Shown: positions 7,611-17,723 of the stretch, one piece after another
Numbering within the stretch: the first letter of the stretch is position 1
Layout: every line of letters begins with the position of its first letter
Origin: Clostridia bacterium
Lineage (GTDB): Bacteria > Bacillota > Clostridia > Oscillospirales > CAG-272
NCBI GenBank assembly: GCA_017550315.1
Contig: JAFZPN010000103.1
Span: 1-49,217 of the forward strand
Direction: 5' to 3'
DNA length: 49,217 bases
Made by a program: the position numbers and the translations under genes
The notes under the pieces: model-generated
Seen by the model: the letters and a program-made list of their open reading frames with translations, nothing else
Databases searched by the model: none
Told to the model about the DNA's origin: nothing

Positions 7611-8844
7611 AATACCCGGCGGCGTGACGGCTGCCAAAGGTTTCTCCGCCGCTTCCTGCATGGCGGGGATCAAATACCAGAACCGCACCGATATGGCGAT
7701 GATCTTCTCGGACGCGCCCTGCGCCGCGGCGGGAACCTTCACGAGCAACGTGGTGAAGGCCGCGCCGGTGCTGTGGGACCGGGAGATCGTGAAGAGCGCG
7801 CAGCCGGTGCAGGCCGTGGTGATCAATTCCGGGATCGCCAACGCCGGCACGGGTGCCGAGGGCATGGCGATCTGCGAGAAGACCGCACAAGCCGCGGGAA
7901 AGAAACTGAACATCCCCGCCCGCGCAGTTCTGATCGGATCCACGGGCGTCATCGGGATGCAGATCCCGCTCGAGCGGATCGAGGCGGGCGTCGCGCTGCT
8001 GGCGGACAGCCTCGGACACAGCGCGGAAAAGGGAACGGAAGCGAGCTGCGCGATCATGACGACCGACACAGTCAACAAGGAGACCGCCGTGGTGATCGAT
8101 CTGCCGGGCGCGGACGGAGAGGGCACGGTCCCTGTGACGATCGGCGGCATGAGCAAGGGCTCCGGCATGATCCACCCCAACATGTGCACCATGCTCGCTT
8201 ACCTCACCACCGACTGCGCCATCGACGGGGCGCTCTTGCAGAAGCTCGTCAGCGGCATCGTTGCGGACACCTTCAACATGATCTCGGTCGACGGGGACAC
8301 CTCCACCAACGACACCCTTCTCGTCCTGGCAAACGGGATGGCGGGCAACCGGCCGATCACGGAGGAGGACGAGAGCTGCCGCCTGTTCGCCGAGGCGCTG
8401 GAGGGCGTCTGCCGGGAGCTTGCCATGAAGATGGCGGCCGACGGCGAGGGAGCCACGCACCTTATCGAATCCACCGTGATCGGCATGGACACGAAGGAAA
8501 ACGCCCGGGTGCTGGCGCGGTCCGTCGTCTCCTCCAGTTTGGTCAAGGCGATGGTGTTCGGCAAGGACGCCAACTGCGGGCGGATCCTCTGCGCGCTGGG
8601 ATACGCGGGACCGGCCTTCGATCCCGACAGGACGGAGATCCGGATGAGCGGCGAGAGCGGCGAGGTCGTCTTCTGCCGGGGCGGCGCGGTCCTCTCCTTC
8701 GATGAGGAGCTCGCGCTCCGCATCCTCTCCGAGGACAAGGTGCGCTTCGTCTCCGACATGCACATGGGCGAAGAATCCGCCACGGCATGGGGCTGCGACC
8801 TGACCTACGACTACGTGAAGATCAACGGCGATTACCGGACATAA
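7597..8844 (+). CDS. argJ: Glutamate N-acetyltransferase (ornithine acetyltransferase) ArgJ
   Basis: 415 residues from ATG 7597 (GAGG upstream), within the end of the GNAT gene. ArgJ moves the acetyl group from N-acetylornithine to glutamate; some members also use acetyl-CoA. The autoproteolysis site is present: KGSGMIHPNMCTML with the nucleophile Thr198, so the chain should be cut between Cys197 and Thr198 into alpha and beta subunits (most relatives have Ala-Thr here). GSTGVIG and DGDTSTNDT blocks are also typical. argB follows after 9 bases. Confidence 0.96.
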   Translation: MEIRKIPGGVTAAKGFSAASCMAGIKYQNRTDMAMIFSDAPCAAAGTFTSNVVKAAPVLWDREIVKSAQPVQAVVINSGIANAGTGAEGMAICEKTAQAAGKKLNIPARAVLIGSTGVIGMQIPLERIEAGVALLADSLGHSAEKGTEASCAIMTTDTVNKETAVVIDLPGADGEGTVPVTIGGMSKGSGMIHPNMCTMLAYLTTDCAIDGALLQKLVSGIVADTFNMISVDGDTSTNDTLLVLANGMAGNRPITEEDESCRLFAEALEGVCRELAMKMAADGEGATHLIESTVIGMDTKENARVLARSVVSSSLVKAMVFGKDANCGRILCALGYAGPAFDPDRTEIRMSGESGEVVFCRGGAVLSFDEELALRILSEDKVRFVSDMHMGEESATAWGCDLTYDYVKINGDYRT

Positions 8845-8853
8845 GGAGCAGAA

Positions 8854-9723
8854 ATGAATTCCATATCCAACGCAAAGCGGGCGGAAGTGCTGACGGCGGC
8901 TCTGCCGTATATCCGCCAGTATTACGGTAAGACCGTCGTGGTGAAGTACGGCGGCAACGCGATGACGAGCGAGACCTTGAAGGAGCAGGTCATGGAGGAC
9001 CTGGTCCTCTTGCGCCTCGTCGGGGTCCGGGTGGTCCTCGTGCACGGCGGCGGTCCGGATGTCAGCGAAATGATGACCAAGCTCGGCAAGAAGCCGGAAT
9101 TCGTCGACGGCCTACGCGTGACCGACCGGGAGACCGTGGACATCGTGCAGATGGTTCTGGCCGGGAAGATCAACAAGACGCTTGTCAACCTTCTCGAAAT
9201 GAAGGGCGGCCATGCGATCGGGCTGTCCGGCATGGACGGGCGGATGATCGAGGCAAAGCGGAAGGACGAGCGGCTCGGCTACGTCGGCGAGATCACGGCG
9301 GTCAACATCGCGCCCCTCAAGGACCTCATCGAGCGCGGTTACATCCCCGTGGTCTCCACGCTCGGCTGTGACGGAGAGGGAAACACCTACAACATCAACG
9401 GCGACACGGCGGCAGCGGCCATCGCGGGCGCGCTCGGGGCGGAGCGTCTCATCATGATGACGGACATCGCCGGGATCCTCAGAGACCGGGACGATCCTTC
9501 GACCCTGATCCCCGAGATCACCGTCGCGGAAGCCGAAACGCTGAAAAAAGAGGGCATCGTCTCCGGCGGGATGATCCCGAAGGTCGAATGCTGCATCGAC
9601 GCCATCCGCCGGGGCGTGAAAAAAGTCATCATCATGGACGGACGCGTGCCGCACTCCATCCTCATGGAGCTCCTCACCGACGAGGGCGCGGGCACGCTGG
9701 TCCGGGGAGGGGAAGAAACATGA
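8854..9723 (+). CDS. argB: Acetylglutamate kinase
   Basis: 289 residues, amino-acid-kinase fold. The motifs VVVKYGGNAM (phosphate binding), VLVHGGGPDVSEMM and the NINGDTAAAAIAGAL/MMTDIAGIL nucleotide region are intact. It phosphorylates N-acetylglutamate. The N-terminal helix ahead of the kinase core (about residues 5-24) is the kind found in arginine-sensitive hexameric enzymes, so feedback inhibition by arginine is likely. ATG overlaps with argD (ATGA), indicating coupled translation. Confidence 0.97.
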   Translation: MNSISNAKRAEVLTAALPYIRQYYGKTVVVKYGGNAMTSETLKEQVMEDLVLLRLVGVRVVLVHGGGPDVSEMMTKLGKKPEFVDGLRVTDRETVDIVQMVLAGKINKTLVNLLEMKGGHAIGLSGMDGRMIEAKRKDERLGYVGEITAVNIAPLKDLIERGYIPVVSTLGCDGEGNTYNINGDTAAAAIAGALGAERLIMMTDIAGILRDRDDPSTLIPEITVAEAETLKKEGIVSGGMIPKVECCIDAIRRGVKKVIIMDGRVPHSILMELLTDEGAGTLVRGGEET

Positions 9724-10883
9724 GCATCCGGGAACTGGATCAGACCTACGTCGCAAACACATACAAGCGCTTTCCCGTGGAGATCGTCTCCGGGAAGGGC
9801 TCGCTTGTCTGGGATTCGGACGGGCGGGAATACATCGACATGGGCTCCGGGATCGCCGTGACCTCGTTCGGCGTCGCGGATGAGGAATGGCAGCGGGCCG
9901 TCATCGAGCAGATCGGCAAGGTCCAGCACACCTCGAACCTCTACTACACCGAGCCGTGCGCGAAGCTGGCCGAAATGCTCTGCACCCGCACCGGGATGAA
10001 GAAGGTCTTCTTCTCGAACTCCGGCGCGGAGGCGAACGAGTGCATGATCAAGGCCGCACGCAAATGGGCGGCGGAGAACAAGGGCGCGGACTGCTTTACG
10101 ATCGCCACGCTGACGGGTAGTTTTCACGGGCGTACCCTCACGACCCTCGCCGCCACCGGTCAGGCGCACTATCACGAGCTCTTCCAGCCCCTGACGCCCG
10201 GATTTGTTTCGGTCGACGCGGGCAAAATCGAGCAGCTCGATGAGGCGAACGCGAAGACGTCCCTCGCCGCCGTGATGATCGAATGCATCCAGGGCGAGGG
10301 CGGCGTCGTCCCGCTCGATCCCGCATACGCGAAAGCCCTTGCGGACTGGACGAAGGCGCACGACGTCCTCCTCCTTATCGACGAGGTGCAGACGGGCAAC
10401 GGACGCACCGGCGCGCTCTACGCCTACATGAACTACGGATTCACTCCCGACGCGGTCTCGACGGCAAAGGGACTGGCGGGCGGGCTGCCCCTCGGTGCGA
10501 CCTTGCTCGGAGAGAGGCTGGAGCATGTCCTCGGCTACGGCGACCATGGCTCGACCTTCGGCGGCAATCCCGTCTCCTGCGCGGCGGCTTTGAGCGTTCT
10601 CAGCCGGATCGACGACGATCTGCTCGCCGACGTTCGCCGCAAGAGCCAATGGGTCTATGATGCCCTGAATGGCGCGCCCGGCGTGGAGAGCGTGAGCGGA
10701 ATGGGACTGATGATCGGCGTCAAATGCACGAAGCCCGCGGCAGAGGTCGTCACGGCGTGCATCGGACGCGGCGTCCTCTTCCTCACCGCCAAGGACAAGG
10801 TCCGCCTCCTCCCCGCGCTCAACATCCCCGACGAGGCGCTCATGAAGGCGGTGAACACCCTCAAAGAAGTCCTCGCGGAATAG
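9720..10883 (+). CDS. argD: Acetylornithine aminotransferase
   Basis: 387 residues, class III PLP aminotransferase; ATG 9720 overlaps the argB stop. It converts N-acetylglutamate semialdehyde to N-acetylornithine with glutamate as amino donor. FFSNSGAEANECMIKAAR binds the PLP phosphate, D221 in LLIDEVQTGNGRTG contacts the pyridine nitrogen and K250 in STAKGLAGG is the Schiff-base lysine. Last gene before a strong terminator; argF, argG and argH are not in this window. Confidence 0.96.
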   Translation: MSIRELDQTYVANTYKRFPVEIVSGKGSLVWDSDGREYIDMGSGIAVTSFGVADEEWQRAVIEQIGKVQHTSNLYYTEPCAKLAEMLCTRTGMKKVFFSNSGAEANECMIKAARKWAAENKGADCFTIATLTGSFHGRTLTTLAATGQAHYHELFQPLTPGFVSVDAGKIEQLDEANAKTSLAAVMIECIQGEGGVVPLDPAYAKALADWTKAHDVLLLIDEVQTGNGRTGALYAYMNYGFTPDAVSTAKGLAGGLPLGATLLGERLEHVLGYGDHGSTFGGNPVSCAAALSVLSRIDDDLLADVRRKSQWVYDALNGAPGVESVSGMGLMIGVKCTKPAAEVVTACIGRGVLFLTAKDKVRLLPALNIPDEALMKAVNTLKEVLAE

Positions 10884-10900
10884 GCAGACAAAAACAAAAT

Positions 10901-10940
10901 CCCGGAAGAAGTCCGAGCGGACCGCCTTCCGGGTTTTTTT
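10901..10940. terminator. Bidirectional terminator between argD and the hydrolase operon
   Basis: Stem CCCGGAAG/CTTCCGGG with an inner GTCC/GGAC stem, T7 on the plus side and T-rich sequence on the minus side; serves both convergent units. Confidence 0.85.
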
Positions 10941-10955
10941 ACTGTTTTTATCTTA

Positions 10956-11693
10956 TCATGCAAACGACCGGATCGTCTCCGCGAATTCATGCGCATGGTT
11001 GATCGAGAAGTCCCCGTGCACCATGCCGGGCAGGACGCGGACGGTGCTGCGCGGAAAGAGATCTCCGAGGATCTCAGCGGATTTCCGAATCCCTCGGGTT
11101 TCCCGTCCGCCGCAGAAGATGCACACGTCCGCTGTGCATTGGCGGAGAGCCTCCTTCGGCGCGTACAAGGTGCTCGCTTCGAGAAACGCGATCATGTCCG
11201 CCTTCGCGATCCGGGCGGTGTCGCGGAAATAGTCCTCGAAGAGATCCTCTCGGATGTGCAGCGAGCGGAACTGCAGCCGGGCGAACCATTCCCGCTTCAC
11301 GAGCGGATAACTGCATCCGAACGCCGGGCGGATCATAGCAGCCGTGGCGCGGGACGGGATGGCCATCGCGCTCTCGATCAGGGCGTGCTCGGAGAGTCCG
11401 CTGTCCTGCGCGAGCATTTCGAGTGCGATCTGCCCGCCGAGGGACAGCCCGCCGAGCGCGAAGATCTGTCCGCCGAGATGCGTGCGGATCCAGGCGACGA
11501 TCTCGGCCGCATTGTCTTTGATCGAGGTGAAAGGCCGGTCCGCCTCCGCATGGCCGTCGAGGATCGGCAGGACGACGTGAAAGTCCTCCCCGAGATCTTG
11601 TGCCGCCTCGCGGTAATTCCACCACGACAAACCGCCCCCGTGCAGAAGGAGGACGGTTTTTTCGTGTCCGCATCCGAATTCCTTATGGTTCAT
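10956..11693 (-). CDS. Alpha/beta hydrolase, substrate unknown
   Basis: 245 residues. The alpha/beta-hydrolase pattern is clear: oxyanion-hole LLLHGGGLSWW near residue 15, nucleophile elbow GLSLGG (about residue 85) and a C-terminal GMVHGDF giving the catalytic His. No signal peptide, so cytoplasmic. It begins 4 bases after the stop of the FNT channel gene and is the last gene of that operon. Could be an esterase or lipase-like enzyme; substrate not predictable. Confidence 0.85.
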   Translation of the reverse strand: MNHKEFGCGHEKTVLLLHGGGLSWWNYREAAQDLGEDFHVVLPILDGHAEADRPFTSIKDNAAEIVAWIRTHLGGQIFALGGLSLGGQIALEMLAQDSGLSEHALIESAMAIPSRATAAMIRPAFGCSYPLVKREWFARLQFRSLHIREDLFEDYFRDTARIAKADMIAFLEASTLYAPKEALRQCTADVCIFCGGRETRGIRKSAEILGDLFPRSTVRVLPGMVHGDFSINHAHEFAETIRSFA

Positions 11694-11697
11694 GGCC

Positions 11698-12321
11698 TTA
11701 TCCGTCTTTTTTCGCCGGATTCCCGACGGTGTACAGCGCGGGGACGATCATCCCGCCGATCGAGTTCCCGAGCACCACCATGAAGAGGAAGCAGAAGGAG
11801 GGCAGGGTGAACGATCCCGCGCAGAAGAAGTAGAACATGTCCGCGATGGAGTGCTCGAATCCCGCCAGAATGAAGACCGGGACGCAGAAGAGGATGCCCC
11901 AGACGGTATTCTTCTGCTTGTACACCCAGACCGCCGTATACATCAGGATCCCGCATAAAATCCCCGCGAAGAGGACCCGCGGATGCCACGGGGCGGAGGC
12001 TGCGAGCTTCTTTTCGACGAGCGCGAGCGCGTTTTCCTTCAGCGACGGCACGCCCACCCATACGGCGAGCGCGCAGCAGAGCGTCCCCGTCAGGTTGCCG
12101 AGCAGGCATCCGAAGAGCGAGATCCAGTCGCTTTTCGCATGGTTGTATACGATCATGCCGACCTTGCCGGTGTAGAGCTGCATCCCGGTCAGGCAGATCG
12201 AGAGGAGCGCGACCGTGAAGAACACCGCACCGAGATACCGGTTGTCGCAGGCGAGAAACACCGCGCCGCCGATCCCGATGTAGATACCCGCGGCGATCCC
12301 TTCAAAAAAACTCTTCCGCAT
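11698..12321 (-). CDS. Formate/nitrite transporter (FNT) family channel, short
   Basis: 207 residues from ATG 12321 with AGGAGGATTT upstream; the long upstream extension in frame is antisense-type noise. Family landmarks: GCLLGNLTGTL, the central-histidine segment AGFEHSIADMFYF and GNSIGGMI, in a six-helix hydrophobic protein. FNT channels pass formate, nitrite, lactate or hydrosulfide together with protons. At 207 residues it is shorter than the usual 250-280, with little N- or C-terminal cytoplasmic tail. Lies between the FAD oxidoreductase (26 bases upstream) and the hydrolase. Confidence 0.88.
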   Translation of the reverse strand: MRKSFFEGIAAGIYIGIGGAVFLACDNRYLGAVFFTVALLSICLTGMQLYTGKVGMIVYNHAKSDWISLFGCLLGNLTGTLCCALAVWVGVPSLKENALALVEKKLAASAPWHPRVLFAGILCGILMYTAVWVYKQKNTVWGILFCVPVFILAGFEHSIADMFYFFCAGSFTLPSFCFLFMVVLGNSIGGMIVPALYTVGNPAKKDG

Positions 12322-12347
12322 ACGAAATCCTCCTGTTGTGTGGTTGT

Positions 12348-13610
12348 TTATCGCTTCTGCACGCGCATGGCGGCCCGGTCGAAGGATGCGGGGACGAGCG
12401 AATCGTCGAAATGCACGCCCGCGCCCTGCCGTTCGAGCTCCTCCTGCACCGCACGGATCGGGACGTCCGATACGGCGCATCCCTCGTCCATCGCGCGGGC
12501 AGCGGCGACGGCGGCGGCCTGGCCCGTGAGGATCGCCGGCGGGATCACGCGCACGACGTCCCACGCATATCCGTCCGCCGAAGCGCACCGGCCCGAGACC
12601 GTGAGATTCGGGAATCCCCGGCGCGTCAGGCAGCGCAGCGGCACCTCGTAAACGTAATCCGCCCGGTCAAAGTCGTTGATCGCGGCGACGGAGTCGTCGA
12701 AATGGATGTAAGCCTCGTCTTCCCGGAGCGTGTAGTCCCCGGCGAGGCGGCGGATCGTGCGGAACTGCGGCATCATCGGGACCGAGACGAGCTCGCGCTG
12801 ATCCCTTCCCGGATCTTCGCGGCGACGGGCAACGATGAGCCGCTGATTGTCGAGCAGATACCGGGAGGTGACCTCCGCGGACGCACCGACGTAGCAGGGC
12901 ATGCCCTCCGGATGACCGCCGCCGTAGAGGTTGGCCGCTCCGCCTGGGGAGGTCCGCACCGCGCGGTTGATCTTCCCGCTCTCGACGGCTGCCCGGCAGG
13001 AATCGAGCGTGATCTCGCGCGGGAAATAGCTGAAATAGTTCCGCCCGTCGACGGTGGGAGCTCCGGCTTTGGCGGCGATTCCCCCGTCGCCCGTCGCGTC
13101 GATCACCTGCTTCGCCGGATAAAATGCGAATCCCGCCGTGGAATCGGTGACGATCCCCGCGATCCTGCCGCCTTCCGTGAGCGGATGGGCCGCCGTGCAG
13201 TCGAAGAGGATCTCCACGCCCGCGTCGTCGAGCAGCTCGGCCAGCTGCATCGCAAAGAGCCACGGATCGTATTCCGTCTGATAACATGCAGAGGTCGGTT
13301 CCTGCGGCTCGCCGTCCTTCCACGCGTCGGGGAGGGTGGAATAGCCGTACCGGATCGAGAGACGGAGAAACTCCTCCGCCATCCCCCGGCACACCTGCCG
13401 CCCGCGGTGATTGCACATCGGGACGAAGTAATTCACGAGCCCGATGGTCGCCAAGCCGCCGAGCAGCGTGCTCTTTTCCAAGAGCAGAACCCGCCGCCCC
13501 ATTCTCGCCCCAGAGAGCGCCGCCGCGCATCCCGCGATCCCGCCGCCGCAGACGATGAGGTCGAAGCCCTCTTTTTCGGGGATATCGAGGCCCCACGATA
13601 CCGTTTTCAT
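12348..13610 (-). CDS. FAD-dependent oxidoreductase (FAD_oxidored family)
   Basis: 420 residues from ATG 13610 (CCGGGAGGATCGG upstream). The N-terminal dinucleotide-binding motif is IVCGGGIAGCAAALSGARMG with LLLEKSTLLGGLAT directly after, and a second FAD-contacting block VIDATGDGGIAAKAGA near residue 190; the C-terminal SGRCASADGYAWDVVRVIPP closes the FAD site. This family often contains uncharacterised oxidoreductases of sugar or organic-acid metabolism. First gene of the three-gene operon with the FNT channel and hydrolase. Substrate unknown. Confidence 0.9.
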   Translation of the reverse strand: MKTVSWGLDIPEKEGFDLIVCGGGIAGCAAALSGARMGRRVLLLEKSTLLGGLATIGLVNYFVPMCNHRGRQVCRGMAEEFLRLSIRYGYSTLPDAWKDGEPQEPTSACYQTEYDPWLFAMQLAELLDDAGVEILFDCTAAHPLTEGGRIAGIVTDSTAGFAFYPAKQVIDATGDGGIAAKAGAPTVDGRNYFSYFPREITLDSCRAAVESGKINRAVRTSPGGAANLYGGGHPEGMPCYVGASAEVTSRYLLDNQRLIVARRREDPGRDQRELVSVPMMPQFRTIRRLAGDYTLREDEAYIHFDDSVAAINDFDRADYVYEVPLRCLTRRGFPNLTVSGRCASADGYAWDVVRVIPPAILTGQAAAVAAARAMDEGCAVSDVPIRAVQEELERQGAGVHFDDSLVPASFDRAAMRVQKR

Positions 13611-13745
13611 GCCGATCCTCCCGGATTTTGTCGTTTCCGCTTCCATCATAACACAACTTTATGACTTTTTCGTGAACGGTCGGAGATTTCCGTCAGAAAT
13701 CATAGGTTTTTGTGCCGCCGGGGGAAAATGTTGGGCAGTTCCACC

Positions 13746-13774
13746 TTGAAAACGGAGGCGGAATGTGGTATAAT
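13746..13774 (+). promoter_or_regulatory. SigA-type promoter of pcrA
   Basis: TTGAAA (13746-13751), 17-base spacer, TATAAT (13769-13774), 68 bases before the start codon. Confidence 0.85.
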
Positions 13775-13842
13775 ATCATCAGCAGACTATTGCCTTTTGC
13801 GGGGAAGTCCCCCGCCTATTTTACAGAAGCGAGCGTTGTTTC

Positions 13843-16245
13843 ATGACCGATTTGCAGCTGCGGGAAGCGTATCTCTCGGAGAAGAGAGCGCTGTTTGACC
13901 GCTATTACGATAAACTGAACGAAAAACAGCGGGAAGCCGTCTATCAGGTGAACGGGCCCCTGCTGATCCTGGCCGGCGCGGGGAGCGGTAAGACCACCGT
14001 CCTCGTCAACCGCCTTGCCCATATCATCCGCTACGGCGACGCCGTGCTCTCCGATCTCGTCCCGACGAACCTCACCGAAGAGACGGTCGCGGAGATGAAG
14101 AAAGCCGGGGACCTCCCGCACGAAGAGCTGGGAGAATACCTCGTCCGCTTCGCCGTGAATCCGCCGGCGCCGTGGCAGGTCATGGCGATCACGTTCACGA
14201 ACAAGGCCGCGCGCGAGATCAAGGCCCGCATCGGGGCGATCTTCGGCGAGGATTCCCCCGAGGTGGCCGAGATCACGACGGGGACCTTCCACGCCGTGTG
14301 CGTCCGGATCCTGCGGCGGTTCTGCGATCAGATCGGCTACGACCGCAGCTTCTCGATCTGCGACGCGGACGACGCGAAAAAGCAGCTGCAGCTCTGCATG
14401 AAGCAGCTCGGCATCGACGACAAGATGCTCCCCGTGAAGACCGTGCAGAACGCGATCTCCCGCGCGAAGGACAAACTCGTCGGCCCCGAGGAGTACCTCG
14501 AAAAGACAGGCGGCGACGTGAAGTATCGCCAGATCGCGCAGATCTACGCCCTCTACGCCGAGAAGCTGAAGGCACAGAACCTGCTCGACTTCGACGACAT
14601 CATCATGCAGACCGTCCGGCTCCTCACGGAGTGCGAGGACGTGCGCTCGCTTTTGCAGAACCGTTACCGCTACATCTCGGTGGACGAATACCAGGATACA
14701 AATTTCGCCCAGCTCGAGCTGACGCTCCTGCTCAGCGCGAAGTACAAGAACATCATGGTGGTCGGCGACGACGATCAGTCCATCTATAAGTTCCGCGGCG
14801 CGGTCATCGAGAACATCCTCAACTTCGACAAGAATTACGAGGACACCGCCGTGGTACGCCTCGAAGAGAACTACCGCTCCACGAAGACGATCCTCGCGGC
14901 GGCGAACGAGGTGATCTCCCACAACGAGGGACGCCTCGGCAAGACGCTCTGGACCGGCGGCGAAGAGGGCGATCCAGTCGTCGTCAAGCAGCTCGGCAAC
15001 CAGAACGACGAGGCGCGCTTCATCGCGGACGTCGTGCAGAAGGGCGTCGAGGCGGGCGGCAAATACAAGGACTACGCCGTCCTCTACCGCATGAACTCCC
15101 AGTCCCGCTCGATCGAGCAGGCGTTCGCGAAGGCGGCCATCCCCTACCGGATCCTCGGCGGGATGCGCTTCTTCGACCGCATGGAGGTCAAGGATCTCGT
15201 CGCGTACCTCGCGCTCATCAACAACCCGAACGACGATCTGCGCCTGCGCCGGATCATCAACACCCCGCGCCGCGGCATCGGCGACAAATCCGTGCAGATC
15301 GCGGAAGCCCTCGCCGCCGAGGAGGGATGCCCCCTGCTCGAATTTCTCCGCCGCGCGAAGCGGTATAACGCGATCTCCTCGGCGACGGCAAACCAGATGG
15401 TGAACTTCGTCTACCTGATGGACCGCTTCCGGGAGGCTGCGGAAACCATGACGCCCTCCGCCCTGATCGAATACGTCGCGGAGGAGTGCGGGTACAACCG
15501 GATGCTCTCGGAGATGACCGACCTCTCGGAGCGCGACGACCGGATGAACAACATCGGCGAGCTCGTCTCGGCGGCCCGCGCCTACGAGGAGACGGCGGAT
15601 GAGCCCACCCTCGTCGGATTCCTCGAAGACGTCGCCCTCGTGTCGGACGTCGACAAATACGACGAGACCGCGGATGCCGTCGTCCTGATGACGATCCATT
15701 CGGCGAAGGGGCTCGAATTCCCGGTGGTCTTCCTGCCGGGCATGGAGGAGAACATCTTCCCGAGCTTCCAGACGCTCCTCGTCCCGGAAGAACTCGAGGA
15801 GGAACGCCGCCTCGCCTATGTCGCCATCACCCGCGCCAAACGCGCCGTCTATATCACGCACGTCCACGACCGCATGCTGAACGGCCGCTCGAGCGCGAAT
15901 CCCGTCTCCCGCTTTGTCACGGAGATCCCCGCCGAGCTCTGCCGGGTGGAAGAGGAACTCCCGGAGGAATCCGAGCTTCGCCAGCTCCGTCAGCGTCCGG
16001 CAAAGCAGAAGCCGGTGAATCATTTCGTCAATGAGACCTCGAAGCCCTCGCCCGCGCTGACGAAGGTCAAAGCGGCAAAGACCCCCGAACTCAAGGCCGG
16101 CGATACCGTCCGCCACGTGACCTTCGGGATCGGGCGCGTGCTCACCGTCCGTCCGATGGGCGGGGACACCCTCTACGAGATCGCCTTCGAGTCCGTCGGC
16201 ACGAAGAAGCTCATGGCGACCTACGCGCGTCTGACCAAACTCTGA
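13843..16245 (+). CDS. pcrA: ATP-dependent 3'-5' DNA helicase, UvrD/PcrA family
   Basis: 800 residues, superfamily 1A helicase. Walker A AGAGSGKT at 44-51, Walker B VDEYQDTN, motif [17 protein letters not shown], motif [19 protein letters not shown] and motif [11 protein letters not shown] are all present, and the C-terminal tail [14 protein letters not shown] resembles the PcrA RNA-polymerase-binding (Tudor-like) end. It unwinds DNA in repair and clears protein or RNA polymerase from DNA. The chain is longer than B. subtilis PcrA (739). Ribosome site is weak. proS follows 34 bases later. Confidence 0.95.
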   Translation: MTDLQLREAYLSEKRALFDRYYDKLNEKQREAVYQVNGPLLILAGAGSGKTTVLVNRLAHIIRYGDAVLSDLVPTNLTEETVAEMKKAGDLPHEELGEYLVRFAVNPPAPWQVMAITFTNKAAREIKARIGAIFGEDSPEVAEITTGTFHAVCVRILRRFCDQIGYDRSFSICDADDAKKQLQLCMKQLGIDDKMLPVKTVQNAISRAKDKLVGPEEYLEKTGGDVKYRQIAQIYALYAEKLKAQNLLDFDDIIMQTVRLLTECEDVRSLLQNRYRYISVDEYQDTNFAQLELTLLLSAKYKNIMVVGDDDQSIYKFRGAVIENILNFDKNYEDTAVVRLEENYRSTKTILAAANEVISHNEGRLGKTLWTGGEEGDPVVVKQLGNQNDEARFIADVVQKGVEAGGKYKDYAVLYRMNSQSRSIEQAFAKAAIPYRILGGMRFFDRMEVKDLVAYLALINNPNDDLRLRRIINTPRRGIGDKSVQIAEALAAEEGCPLLEFLRRAKRYNAISSATANQMVNFVYLMDRFREAAETMTPSALIEYVAEECGYNRMLSEMTDLSERDDRMNNIGELVSAARAYEETADEPTLVGFLEDVALVSDVDKYDETADAVVLMTIHSAKGLEFPVVFLPGMEENIFPSFQTLLVPEELEEERRLAYVAITRAKRAVYITHVHDRMLNGRSSANPVSRFVTEIPAELCRVEEELPEESELRQLRQRPAKQKPVNHFVNETSKPSPALTKVKAAKTPELKAGDTVRHVTFGIGRVLTVRPMGGDTLYEIAFESVGTKKLMATYARLTKL

Positions 16246-16279
16246 AAACCATAAATCCAAAGATACAAGGAATGGAAAC

Positions 16280-17722
16280 ATGAAAAACGACAAGAAACTC
16301 GTCTCGGAAATCACGTCCATGGACGTCGATTTCGCCAAGTGGTACACGGACATCTGCAAGAAGGCCGACCTCGTCGACTATTCGAGCGTCAAGGGCTGCA
16401 TGATTATCCGTCCCTACGGCTACGCGATCTGGGAGAACATCCAGAAGATCCTCGACACCCGCTTCAAGGAACTGGGCCACGAAAACGTCTATATGCCCAT
16501 GTTCATCCCGGAATCCCTCCTGCAGAAGGAAAAGGATCACGTGGAAGGCTTCGCGCCCGAGGTCGCATGGGTCACGCACGGCGGAAACGAGGAGCTCCCC
16601 GAGCGTCTCTGCGTCCGTCCGACGTCCGAGACCCTCTTCTGCGAGCACTATGCCAACATCATCCGCTCCTGGCGCGATTTGCCGAAACTCTATAACCAGT
16701 GGTGCTCCGTCGTGCGCTGGGAGAAGACGACCCGTCCGTTCCTGCGCAGCCGCGAATTCCTCTGGCAGGAAGGCCACACGATGCACGCCACCGTGGAGGA
16801 AGCGCGCGAGGAGACCGTGCGGATGCTGAACGTCTACGCCGATTTCCACGAGAACGATCTCGCGATCCCGGTCATCAAGGGTGCAAAGACCCCGTCCGAC
16901 AAGTTCGCTGGCGCGGAGGACACCTACTGCATCGAGGCGATGATGCACGACGGCAAGGCGCTGCAGGCCGGAACCTCCCACTTCTTCGGCGACGGTTTTG
17001 CCCGCGCCTTCGGCATCCAGTTCGCCGACCAGAACAACCAGCTTCAGTATCCCCAGCAGACCTCCTGGGGCGTCACGACCCGCATGATCGGCGGCATCAT
17101 CATGACCCACGGCGATGACAACGGCCTCGTACTGCCGCCCGCCGTCGCGCCGATCCAGGTGGTGATCGTGCCCGCCGCGATGCACAAGGAAGGCGTCCTC
17201 GAAGCCAACCGCGCGCTCCTTGACCGGATCAAAGCCGCCGGATACCGCGTGAAGCTCGACGACAGCGAGAACAGCCCCGGCTGGAAGTTCGCCGAATACG
17301 AGATGAAGGGCGTCCCGGTGCGCATCGAGCTCGGTCCGCGCGACATCGAGGCCGGCCAGTGCGTGCTGGTGACCCGCTACAATATGGAAAAAACCGTCGT
17401 GAAGCTCGACGAGGTCGAAGAGGTCCTCGCCGCGAAGATGACCGAGATCCGCGACGGTATGTATCAGAAGGCGCTCGAAAACCGCGAACGCCGGACTTAC
17501 GACTGCACGACGCTCGACGAGATCAAGACGGCTCTCGCGGAAAAAGGCGACGGTCTGGTCCGCGCGATGTGGTGCGGCGATGAGGAATGCGAGGACCGCG
17601 TCAAGGAAGTCACCGGCGTCGGCTCCCGCTGCATCCCTTTCGAGCAGAAGCACATCGCCGACACCTGCGTCTGCTGCGGCAAGACCGCGAAGGCGATGGT
17701 ATACTGGGGCATTGCCTATTAA
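16280..17722 (+). CDS. proS: Prolyl-tRNA synthetase, archaeal/eukaryotic-type (ProS type 3)
   Basis: 480 residues. Class II synthetase without the large insertion domain of typical bacterial ProRS; motif 2 is [24 protein letters not shown] and motif 3 surrounds [17 protein letters not shown]. The C-terminal zinc-binding domain has CGDEEC and CVCCGK, and the chain ends in the WGIAY tail with terminal Tyr typical of this class. It charges tRNA-Pro with proline. Lacking the INS editing domain, mischarged Ala-tRNA-Pro must be cleared by other proteins. No T-box leader fits in the 34-base gap after pcrA. Confidence 0.96.
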   Translation: MKNDKKLVSEITSMDVDFAKWYTDICKKADLVDYSSVKGCMIIRPYGYAIWENIQKILDTRFKELGHENVYMPMFIPESLLQKEKDHVEGFAPEVAWVTHGGNEELPERLCVRPTSETLFCEHYANIIRSWRDLPKLYNQWCSVVRWEKTTRPFLRSREFLWQEGHTMHATVEEAREETVRMLNVYADFHENDLAIPVIKGAKTPSDKFAGAEDTYCIEAMMHDGKALQAGTSHFFGDGFARAFGIQFADQNNQLQYPQQTSWGVTTRMIGGIIMTHGDDNGLVLPPAVAPIQVVIVPAAMHKEGVLEANRALLDRIKAAGYRVKLDDSENSPGWKFAEYEMKGVPVRIELGPRDIEAGQCVLVTRYNMEKTVVKLDEVEEVLAAKMTEIRDGMYQKALENRERRTYDCTTLDEIKTALAEKGDGLVRAMWCGDEECEDRVKEVTGVGSRCIPFEQKHIADTCVCCGKTAKAMVYWGIAY

Positions 17723-17723
17723 G

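Noticed and set aside
16246..16279. A T-box or proline-responsive leader before proS
   Set aside because: Only 34 bases separate pcrA and proS, too short for a T-box; none was seen.
13816..16359. An open frame of 847 codons antisense to pcrA
   Set aside because: High GC and strong third-position bias leave the antisense frame open; the translation is low-complexity Asp/Arg/Val-rich, and pcrA on the other strand has every helicase motif.
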